A stretch of DNA of 14,919 bases from Rhodocyclaceae bacterium. Lineage in GTDB: Bacteria; Pseudomonadota; Gammaproteobacteria; Burkholderiales; Rhodocyclaceae. Both the position numbers and the translations under genes were made by a program. How positions within the stretch are numbered: the stretch's first letter is position 1; each line of letters begins with the position of its first letter. Under the pieces are notes generated by a model that saw nothing but the letters and a program-made list of their open reading frames with translations, did not search any database and had not been told where the DNA came from. Shown piece after piece: positions 1 to 6,186 of the stretch. The DNA lies in assembly GCA_025361105.1 (NCBI GenBank), contig JANYAW010000408.1:1-14919 (forward strand), written 5' to 3'.

Positions 1-13
1 CACTACGCCGAAG

Positions 14-584
14 GACGCGCGGCGCGTGAGCGCCGCGCGAGGATTGAAACTCCGGTTGTTGGCTTGGTGGGGTCGATGGCGCTCATGACGCGCGGCGCGA
101 GGATTGAAACGTCCTCTTGGAGAATAGCCCACTATGTGCGTGGGTACGACGCGCGGCGCGTGAGCGCCGCGCGAGGATTGAAACTAGATTGGTAAGCGCT
201 TCTATCACGCCGCGCGAGGATTGAAACGCCGTAGCAAATGCGACGGTTTTTCATGGGCGCGAGGATTGAAACATGCGCCGCGCCGTCGCCGTCGCCAGCC
301 GCGCCGCGCGAGGATTGAAACTTGGGTAATGTCCTCGAACACGAAGCCCCACTCCGGACGCGCGGCGCGGGGATTGAAACAACGGTTAAGGCTTGTGGCC
401 TTGGCCGTGGCAGTGACGCGCGGCACGAGGATTGAAACATGGTGGTGACGGTGGGAGCGGTAAGCGTCTCGCGTGGATTGAAACGTCAATGGACAGATCC
501 AATGCTACATTTGCGAGGATTGAAACACTTCGATCTGTAGAGTGAGCAGATCAGCGATTTGACGCACGGTGCGTGGATTGAAAC
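14..584 (+). CRISPR. Degenerate CRISPR array, 11 repeat copies, probably continuing off the left edge
   Basis: Eleven copies end in GGATTGAAAC, at 50, 110, 184, 227, 272, 321, 380, 438, 484, 526 and 584, with unrelated sequence between them. Two copies are full length (37 bases, 14-50 and 148-184, identical) and can fold into a 10-bp stem (16-25 with 30-39) closed by GTGA. Four are 24 bases (87-110, 357-380, 415-438, 561-584). Five keep only 14-21 bases (208-227, 257-272, 301-321, 471-484, 513-526). Spacers run 34-37 bases before full and 24-base repeats and 23-32 before the shortest ones. The 3' ATTGAAAC end matches the usual crRNA 5' handle of many type I and III systems, so the array is read as plus strand with the leader to the left; decay towards the right end fits a leader-distal trailer. 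Positions 1-13 are probably the tail of another spacer. No cas genes are visible, so the subtype is not assigned. ORFs read through this stretch are artefacts of the repeats. Confidence 0.9.
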
Positions 585-658
585 AGAATTTTTTAATATG
601 ACGGCGTGTGGCCAGCACCAACTGGCAGCTCGGCGCTCAGTGTTTCAGCGCGGCTGAA

Positions 659-1786
659 TTAGCCGCTAAAAAACTCCTTCACCTTGTCCATCCAGCCTTG
701 TGCTTTGGGGTTGTGCAGTTGGGCGTTGCCTTTGCTGATTTCCTCAAATTCGGCGAGCAGTTCGCGTTGGCGGTCGGTTAGTTTGACCGGGGTTTCGACG
801 ACTACATGGCAGTGCAGATCGCCAGGGCCGACCGAGCGTATGCCTTTGATGCCTTTGCCACGTAGGCGGAAAATTTTTCCGGTTTGTGTTTCGCTGGGAA
901 TCTTGAGCCGCGCGCCACCATCCAATGTGGGTATTTCAATTTCGCCACCGAGTGCTGCGGTGGAAATGCTGATCGGCATTTCGCAATGCAGGTCGTCGTG
1001 ATCGCGTTTGAAAACGCCGTGTGGTTTGAGGTGAACTTGAATGTACAAATCGCCACTGGGGCCGCCGTTGACACCGGCTTCACCTTGACCGGTGACGCGT
1101 ATGCGATCGCCTTCGTCGATACCTGAGGGGATTTTGATCGAGTGGGTTTGATGTTGTTTGATGCGCCCCGAGCCTTGGCAACTGGTGCAGGGGTCAGGGA
1201 TGTATTTGCCGGTGCCGTGGCATTTGGGGCAGGTTTGCTGGATGGAGAAGAAGCCTTGCTGCATACGCACTTGGCCGTGTCCGGCGCAGGTAGGGCAGGT
1301 TTTTGGCTGGCTACCTTTTTTCGCGCCGGTACCGCTGCAGGGCTCGCATTCGGCCATGGTCGGGATGCGGATTTTTGTTTCCGTCCCGCGTGCGGCGTCT
1401 TCCAAACTGACTTCCAGGTTGTAGCGTAAATCCGAGCCGCGAAACACGTTCGAGCGTCCGCCTTGGCCACCACGGCCTTGACCGAAAATGTCGCCAAAAA
1501 TATCACCGAAGGCATCGGCAAAACCGCCCATGCCCGCGCCGCCAGCGCCAGCTTGTGGGTCGACACCGGCGTGACCGTATTGGTCGTAGGCGCCGCGTTT
1601 TTTTGCGTCCGACAAAATTTCGTAAGCCTCTTTGGCTTCCTTGAATTGGTCTTCAGCTTTCGGGTTGTCAGGGTTGCGGTCGGGGTGATATTTCATCGCG
1701 AGTTTGCGATAGGACTTTTTAATGTCCTCTTCGCTTGCGTCGCGGTTAATGCCGAGCACTTCGTAGAAATCGCGTTTTTTAGCCAT
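659..1786 (-). CDS. dnaJ: Co-chaperone DnaJ (Hsp40)
   Basis: Cytoplasmic co-chaperone that delivers unfolded clients to DnaK and stimulates its ATPase. The 375-residue product has the complete class I layout: J domain at residues 1-70 with the HPD motif at 34-36, a Gly/Phe-rich linker at about 75-115 with repeated GDIFG, a zinc domain with four CxxCxGxG-type motifs (CEPCSGTG, CPTCAGHG, CPKCHGTG, CTSCQGSG), then the C-terminal client-binding beta domains. Length is normal for the family. The start is fixed by the conserved MAKKRDFYEVLG opening, although no clear Shine-Dalgarno sequence precedes it (TTTCCGCCCGACATC upstream). It is the last gene of grpE-dnaK-dnaJ, 107 bases after dnaK, with a stem-loop in the gap. 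I see no convincing promoter of its own, so expression probably depends on read-through from dnaK. Confidence 0.98.
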   Translation of the reverse strand: MAKKRDFYEVLGINRDASEEDIKKSYRKLAMKYHPDRNPDNPKAEDQFKEAKEAYEILSDAKKRGAYDQYGHAGVDPQAGAGGAGMGGFADAFGDIFGDIFGQGRGGQGGRSNVFRGSDLRYNLEVSLEDAARGTETKIRIPTMAECEPCSGTGAKKGSQPKTCPTCAGHGQVRMQQGFFSIQQTCPKCHGTGKYIPDPCTSCQGSGRIKQHQTHSIKIPSGIDEGDRIRVTGQGEAGVNGGPSGDLYIQVHLKPHGVFKRDHDDLHCEMPISISTAALGGEIEIPTLDGGARLKIPSETQTGKIFRLRGKGIKGIRSVGPGDLHCHVVVETPVKLTDRQRELLAEFEEISKGNAQLHNPKAQGWMDKVKEFFSG

Positions 1787-1835
1787 GATGTCGGGCGGAA
1801 ACTGAAAAAGTTTTGGGGCGTGTAAAAGTGCGAAG

Positions 1836-1864
1836 GGAGAATCAGGATTTGCACCCGATTCTCC
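1836..1864 (-). terminator. Stem-loop between dnaK and dnaJ (attenuator or partial terminator)
   Basis: On the minus strand, GGAGAATCGGG and CCTGATTCTCC form an 11-bp stem with one G-U pair around a 7-base loop, starting 29 bases after the dnaK stop. Only a weak T-rich stretch follows (CTTCGCACTTTT), so complete termination is unlikely. It may lower dnaJ expression relative to dnaK, or protect the dnaK transcript 3' end; the role is inferred from position. Confidence 0.6.
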
Positions 1865-1893
1865 GTTCGTTCATCGCTCAAAAGCGCTGGTGT

Positions 1894-3843
1894 TTATGCA
1901 GATTTCTTCTCATTCACGTCCGTAAATTCCGCGTCGACCACATTCTCGTCGTGCTTGGCATCGTGCCCTGCATCGCCGTGTTGCCCGCCCGGTGCGCCTG
2001 CACCGGCTGCGGCGGCAGCTGGATCAGCGGCATAAATTTTCTCGCCGAGCTTTTGCGAAGCCGTCATCAATGCCTGCGTTTTGGCTTCGATGGTGGCTTT
2101 GTCGCTCTCGGCTTTCAGCGCTTCTTCGGCATCTTTAATCGCTGCTTCAATGGCTTCTTTTTCGGCAGCATCAATCTTGTCGCCGTGCTCCGCCAGTGCC
2201 TTCTTGATCGAATGCACCATCGCGTCGCAACTGTTGCGCGTCTCGACCATTTCGTGGGCGACCTTGTCTTCTTCCGCATGGGCAGCAGCGTCTTGCACCA
2301 TGCGATTGATTTCTTCCTCGCTCAATCCGGAATTGGCCTTGATGGTGATCTTGTTTTCCTTGCCGGTACCCTTGTCCTTGGCGGATACATGCAGAATGCC
2401 ATTGGCGTCGATGTCAAAAGTGACTTCGATTTGCGGCATGCCGCGCGGCGAGGGCGGGATGTCGGTGAGATTGAATTGACCAAGGCTTTTGTTGCCCTTG
2501 GACATTTCACGTTCGCCTTGCAGCACATGGATGGTCACCGCGCTTTGGTTGTCGTCAGCGGTCGAGAAAGTCTGGCTGGTTTTGGTCGGAATCGTGGTGT
2601 TTTTGGCGATGAGTTTGGTCATCACGCCGCCCAGGGTTTCGATGCCCAAGGACAACGGTGACACGTCGAGCAGTAACACGTCCTTGACTTCACCTTGCAA
2701 CACGCCACCTTGAATCGAGGCGCCAATCGCCACCGCTTCATCAGGGTTCACATCCCGACGTGGCTCTTTACCGAAGAATTCCTTGACCTTGTCCTGTACC
2801 TTGGGCATGCGCGTCATGCCGCCAACCAAAATCACGTCGGCGATGTCGCTGACTTTCACGCCAGCGTCTTTAATCGCCGTGCGGCAAGGCGCAATGGTGC
2901 GCTCTATGAGTTCATCAACGAGTGATTCAAATTTGGCGCGGGTGAGTTTCAGCGTCAAATGTTTCGGGCCGGTCGCGTCTGCGGTGATGTAGGGCAGGTT
3001 CACTTCCGTTTGTTGGGTGGATGACAACTCTATCTTGGCTTTTTCGGCCGCGTCTTTGAGACGTTGCAGTGCCAGCACGTCGTTCTTAAGGTCGACGCCC
3101 TGTTCTTTTTTGAACTCGGTGACGATGTAGTCAATCAGGCGCTGGTCGAAATCTTCGCCGCCAAGGAAAGTGTCGCCGTTGGTGGACAGCACTTCAAATT
3201 GATGCTCGCCATCAAGCTCGGCGATTTCAATAATCGAGATGTCGAAAGTACCGCCGCCCAAGTCATACACGGCAATTTTGCGGTCGCCTTCCTGTTTGTC
3301 CATGCCGAAGGCAAGTGCTGCTGCGGTGGGTTCGTTGATGATGCGTTTGACTTCCAGACCGGCAATGCGCCCGGCATCCTTGGTGGCTTGACGCTGGCTG
3401 TCGTTGAAGTAGGCCGGAACAGTAATCACCGCTTCGGTGACTTCTTCGCCGAGGTAATCCTCAGCGGTTTTTTTCATTTTGCGCAGCACTTCGGCCGAGA
3501 CTTGCGGCGGTGCCATTTTGTTGCCACGGGCTTCTACCCAGGCATCGCCGTTGTCGGCCTTGACGATTTTGAAAGGCATCATGTTGATGTCCTTTTGTAC
3601 TTCCTTTTCGTCGAAACGACGGCCGATCAGGCGCTTGACTGCGTAGAGGGTGTTTTTCGGGTTGGTCACGGCCTGGCGCTTGGCCGAGGCACCGCAAAGG
3701 ATTTCGCCATCTTCGGCGTAGGCGACGATGGACGGCGTGGTACGTGCGCCTTCGGAGTTTTCGATGACTTTTGGCTTGCCGTTTTCCATGATGGAAACGC
3801 AGCTATTGGTAGTTCCCAAGTCGATGCCGATAATTTTGCCCAT
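1894..3843 (-). CDS. dnaK: Molecular chaperone DnaK (Hsp70)
   Basis: ATP-driven chaperone that binds exposed hydrophobic peptides, working with DnaJ and GrpE. From the chosen start the protein is 649 residues. It opens MGKIIGIDLGTTNSC, the phosphate-1 motif; the second phosphate motif VYDLGGGTFDIS and the adenosine motif VILVGGMTRMP follow in the nucleotide-binding domain; the interdomain linker is VLLLDVSPLSLGIE; then come the substrate-binding domain and a helical lid ending in an Ala/Gly-rich stretch and VVDAEFTDV, the usual kind of DnaK tail. The reading frame extends 14 codons upstream, but the conserved N-terminus and an AGAGGAAA ribosome site just before 3843 support this start. It lies 99 bases after grpE with its own sigma-32 promoter. 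Long antisense ORFs on the plus strand here are shadows, a common feature of hsp70 genes. Confidence 0.99.
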   Translation of the reverse strand: MGKIIGIDLGTTNSCVSIMENGKPKVIENSEGARTTPSIVAYAEDGEILCGASAKRQAVTNPKNTLYAVKRLIGRRFDEKEVQKDINMMPFKIVKADNGDAWVEARGNKMAPPQVSAEVLRKMKKTAEDYLGEEVTEAVITVPAYFNDSQRQATKDAGRIAGLEVKRIINEPTAAALAFGMDKQEGDRKIAVYDLGGGTFDISIIEIAELDGEHQFEVLSTNGDTFLGGEDFDQRLIDYIVTEFKKEQGVDLKNDVLALQRLKDAAEKAKIELSSTQQTEVNLPYITADATGPKHLTLKLTRAKFESLVDELIERTIAPCRTAIKDAGVKVSDIADVILVGGMTRMPKVQDKVKEFFGKEPRRDVNPDEAVAIGASIQGGVLQGEVKDVLLLDVSPLSLGIETLGGVMTKLIAKNTTIPTKTSQTFSTADDNQSAVTIHVLQGEREMSKGNKSLGQFNLTDIPPSPRGMPQIEVTFDIDANGILHVSAKDKGTGKENKITIKANSGLSEEEINRMVQDAAAHAEEDKVAHEMVETRNSCDAMVHSIKKALAEHGDKIDAAEKEAIEAAIKDAEEALKAESDKATIEAKTQALMTASQKLGEKIYAADPAAAAAGAGAPGGQHGDAGHDAKHDENVVDAEFTDVNEKKSA

Positions 3844-3895
3844 GATGATTTCCTCTTTTCTGAATTCGGTGAATGCTGCTGTCAATGTGAGTCGA

Positions 3896-3923
3896 ATATG
3901 GGGATGCGAGCGGCAAGTTCAAG
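3896..3923 (-). promoter_or_regulatory. Sigma-32 heat-shock promoter of dnaK
   Basis: Minus strand: CTTGAAC (3923-3917), 13 bases, then CCCCATAT (3903-3896). This closely matches the RpoH consensus CTTGAAA / CCCCATnT at normal spacing. It lies wholly between the grpE stop and the dnaK start and predicts a transcript start near 3888, about 45 bases upstream of the dnaK start codon. It would let dnaK be induced separately from, and in addition to, grpE. Confidence 0.85.
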
Positions 3924-3942
3924 GCCTGCCGACGGGTTTGCG

Positions 3943-4533
3943 CTAGTCGGCCTTGGCTCTGGAAACCACTACCAACGCCGGACGCAGCACGCGATCTGCC
4001 AGGCTGTAACCTTTTTGCAGCACGTTCAGCACGGTGTTGGCTTCGGTGCTCGCATCCACGGCTTCGATTTGGCTGATGGCCTGATGTTTGTGCGGGTCGA
4101 ATTTTTCGCCCAGCGGCGCGATTTCGACTAGGCGGGATTTTTCAAATGCGCTGGAGAGTTGGCGCAAGGTGAGTTCAACACCGGCTTTCAAATTTTCGGC
4201 GGACTGATTTTCGTTGGCCAGTGCGGCTTCCAGGCTGTCTTTCACCGGCAGCAATTCGTTGGCAAATTTCTCAACGGCAAATTTGCGTGCCTTGTCGGTG
4301 TCTTCAGTGGCACGGCGGCGTACGTTTTCGGTCTCGGCTTTTGCCCGCAACCAGGCATCGTGGTGTTCCTGCGCTTTGAGTTCGGCGACCTTGAGCATGT
4401 CCTCAAGGCTGGGCATCACTTCGGAAGCATTGAGTTCGGTGAATTCACCAGCGTTTTCGCCAGTTGGTGCTGGCGACACGCCGTCAATCGGGTCTGCGGC
4501 GAGCAAAGTGTCGCCAGTATTGTTTTCCTGCAT
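3943..4533 (-). CDS. grpE: Nucleotide exchange factor GrpE
   Basis: Releases ADP from DnaK to reset the chaperone cycle. The 196-residue product has an acidic, poorly conserved N-terminus (about 1-40), a long helical region (about 40-95, LKAQEHHDAWLRAKAETENVRRR type) that forms the dimeric coiled coil in this family, and the conserved C-terminal beta domain including EKFDPHKHQAI and VLQKGYSLADRVLRPALV. Length is typical. The ATG at 4533 is preceded by GAGGAG at good spacing. It is the first gene of the chaperone run, directly behind a sigma-32-type promoter, and is divergent from the esterase gene at 4620. Confidence 0.98.
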   Translation of the reverse strand: MQENNTGDTLLAADPIDGVSPAPTGENAGEFTELNASEVMPSLEDMLKVAELKAQEHHDAWLRAKAETENVRRRATEDTDKARKFAVEKFANELLPVKDSLEAALANENQSAENLKAGVELTLRQLSSAFEKSRLVEIAPLGEKFDPHKHQAISQIEAVDASTEANTVLNVLQKGYSLADRVLRPALVVVSRAKAD

Positions 4534-4559
4534 GGATGGCTCCTCAAATAACTCGCCCT

Positions 4560-4587
4560 ATATCGGGATGACTCTTTGCCGTTCAAG
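4560..4587 (-). promoter_or_regulatory. Sigma-32 heat-shock promoter of grpE
   Basis: Minus strand: CTTGAAC (4587-4581), 13 bases, then CCCGATAT (4567-4560), one base off the RpoH -10 consensus CCCCATnT. The architecture is the same as at the dnaK promoter, including CAT directly before the -10 element. The predicted transcript start is near 4552, giving a leader of about 20 bases before grpE. No CIRCE operator (TTAGCACTC / GAGTGCTAA) is seen beside it. Confidence 0.8.
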
Positions 4588-4619
4588 CCCTCGCACCTGA
4601 AACTTGTTGCGAGCCGACG

Positions 4620-5612
4620 GTGAGCCAACGTCGCCACTTGATGGGCGACAATGGGGGCATTCCTCACTTCATCGATGGGGCATTCACCGTGCAATCACTC
4701 AAATCGCGTTTGTTGTATTTCGTAGTCAAACGCCAATTGGCGGCCTTGAGGCGGCAAAATTTGCCCATCGTCGAATTCCGTTTGGCGCGCGAAGCTGCGG
4801 CGGCCAAGCTGTTCAAGCTGCCGCCGGATGTCACGCTCGAATCGACGAACATCGCCGGATGTAGCGCCGAATGGCTGCGACCCACCAAGCCAGTGAGTGA
4901 TGGCATCGTGCTGTACCTGCATGGTGGCGCGTATTCCAGCGGATCGTGCATTACGCACCGGGCGATTGCGGCGCGCATCGCCGCTGCGAGCGGGCATGCA
5001 ACGCTGATTTTCAATTACCACTTGGCACCTGAGTCCCCCTTTCCGGCAGGGCTTGACGATGCCTTGGCGGTGTATCAAGCGCTGGCCGATGTTGGCAAAA
5101 CGGAAGACAAACCACGACTCGCCCTGGCCGGTGATTCGGCTGGCGGCGGGCTGGCGTTGGCACTGGTGCAACGCTTGCGCGAACAGGGGATAACCATGCC
5201 GCGTGCGCTCGCCTTGATGTCGCCTTGGACCGATTTGGCGCTCACCAGCGAGACGCATCAAACCAAAGCCGGTGTCGATCCATTTTTCCCGACACCCGAG
5301 CGATTGTTGGTCTCGGCGAAGCAATATGCTGGTGACACCGCATTGACGCACCCTTTGGTGTCGCCACACTACGCTGACTTGAGCAAGTTGCCACCAATGC
5401 TGATTCATGTCGGCACGCATGAAACGCTGCTCGGCGAGTCGGTATGGTTGGCCGAAAAAGTGCGTCAGCAAGGTGGCGAGGTTGAGCTAAAAATCTGGCC
5501 CGGCATGTGGCACGTCTGGCAAGCTTTTGGCGGCATGATGCGCGAAGCCGATGCTTCGATAGTGGCGCTTGGGAGATTTTTACGGGAGCGGTTTGAACCG
5601 GCGAGTGCTTAG
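4620..5612 (+). CDS. Alpha/beta-hydrolase, hormone-sensitive-lipase (family IV) esterase
   Basis: Probable carboxylesterase or lipase acting on short-chain esters; the natural substrate cannot be told from sequence. In the longest reading (330 residues, GTG start) the oxyanion HGG is at 101-103, the nucleophile elbow GDSAGG at 171-176 (Ser173) and the catalytic His at 298 (MWHVW). The acid is probably in GTHETLL (265-271), where Glu268 is the candidate; the DPLxD motif of many family members is not present. The first ~25 residues look unlike the family, so translation may really start at the ATG at 4641 or the GTG at 4689 (MQSLKSRLLYF...); none has a good ribosome site. There is no signal peptide, so it is probably cytoplasmic. 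Divergent from grpE, and its stop lies one base from the stop of the opposing kinase gene. Confidence 0.85.
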   Translation: MSQRRHLMGDNGGIPHFIDGAFTVQSLKSRLLYFVVKRQLAALRRQNLPIVEFRLAREAAAAKLFKLPPDVTLESTNIAGCSAEWLRPTKPVSDGIVLYLHGGAYSSGSCITHRAIAARIAAASGHATLIFNYHLAPESPFPAGLDDALAVYQALADVGKTEDKPRLALAGDSAGGGLALALVQRLREQGITMPRALALMSPWTDLALTSETHQTKAGVDPFFPTPERLLVSAKQYAGDTALTHPLVSPHYADLSKLPPMLIHVGTHETLLGESVWLAEKVRQQGGEVELKIWPGMWHVWQAFGGMMREADASIVALGRFLRERFEPASA

Positions 5613-5613
5613 C

Positions 5614-6186
5614 TTAAATCCGACTCGCTAGTCGCATTGCTTCATCACCTAAATCAAACAAAAACGTCATTGCCGCTCCCCAGTGCCGCAAGGCATCGGT
5701 GGTACTCACGCCATTGACCTGCACCAAGTTATCCAATCCTGAAATCTCGCCGCGTGCGTTGGCTTGTATGCAACCTTGCAGCCACATCACACCAAACGGT
5801 GCGTAGCGCAAACAGGCTGCCGCAGCGCAGGCGAAGCGCACGCTATCGGCGTTGCCGCGCCAGCCGGTTTGACGCAAGGCATCGAGGTAGGCCCCGGTCG
5901 CTGCAGCACAATAATTTTTTGCCTCGCCCACGTCGACATACAGCTTGAATAAATTGCCGCCGACTTGCGTACCGAGGTCTTCGCCGATTGCCGCGAGTCC
6001 CAGAAACGACCAGTCGATTGCTGTGGTTTGCAATTGATCTGGTGCGCCGACCGTGGCGAACAAATTCGCACTATGACTGTCCTGGTGACTCAGGGTTTGC
6101 ACTTGTTGTGCAAGCAAGTTGCAAAGCGCATTGGCATGCTGGAGCAAGTGCCGCAGACGCGCATCCGTGCCACGCGGAAATGCCAT
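5614..6186 (-). CDS. C-terminal part of an APH-fold phosphotransferase, split by an in-frame stop
   Basis: This 190-residue ORF carries the C-lobe of a protein of the aminoglycoside phosphotransferase / kinase-like fold. SHQDSHSANLF (from about residue 33) corresponds to the HxDxxxxN catalytic loop of these enzymes and AIDWSFLG (about 56-63) to the metal-binding Asp segment, followed by the helical C-terminus with GYLDALRQTGWRG-like spacing. It begins with an ATG immediately after, and in the same frame as, the TAA ending the upstream ORF (6187-6822), so the two were evidently one gene of about 400 codons. Alone it lacks the ATP-binding N-lobe. A separate ribosome site is not evident. Substrate unknown; many such proteins phosphorylate small metabolites rather than antibiotics. 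Confidence 0.7.
   Translation of the reverse strand: MAFPRGTDARLRHLLQHANALCNLLAQQVQTLSHQDSHSANLFATVGAPDQLQTTAIDWSFLGLAAIGEDLGTQVGGNLFKLYVDVGEAKNYCAAATGAYLDALRQTGWRGNADSVRFACAAAACLRYAPFGVMWLQGCIQANARGEISGLDNLVQVNGVSTTDALRHWGAAMTFLFDLGDEAMRLASRI

Noticed and set aside
191..466. GGTAAGCG shared by two CRISPR spacers (191-198 and 459-466)
   Set aside because: An 8-base match between two spacers is easily chance and does not extend on either side.
132..489. ORFs of 75-102 codons across the CRISPR array on both strands
   Set aside because: Their sequences are repeated FNPRAA / VSILA / ARGLK-like strings from the repeats; they are read-through of the array and have no coding signal.
611..626. Hairpin GCCAG/CTGGC after dnaJ as a terminator
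   Set aside because: A 5-bp stem with no T-run following on the dnaJ strand is too weak to call.
802..1566. 254-codon ORF overlapping dnaJ on the same strand
   Set aside because: Out-of-frame shadow of a certain dnaJ gene, rich in Ala/Lys/Ser without any domain pattern.
1805..1830. Possible sigma-32 promoter in front of dnaJ (CCCCAAAA on the minus strand)
   Set aside because: The upstream hexamer CTTCGCA is a poor match and spacing is only 10 bases, unlike the two clear promoters at grpE and dnaK.
1813..4131. Long plus-strand ORFs (282 and 355 codons) antisense to dnaK and grpE
   Set aside because: They mirror dnaK codon by codon. Long antisense ORFs are a known by-product of hsp70 codon use; no ribosome site or family match is visible.
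4695..5471. 258-codon minus-strand ORF opposite the esterase
   Set aside because: The plus frame has all esterase motifs; the minus frame is Arg/Gln-rich with no recognisable domain.
5598..5628. Possible CIRCE-like GAGTGCTTAG at the end of the esterase gene
   Set aside because: Only one half resembles GAGTGCTAA; the partner half TTAGCACTC is absent, and it lies at a stop codon and not in a promoter.
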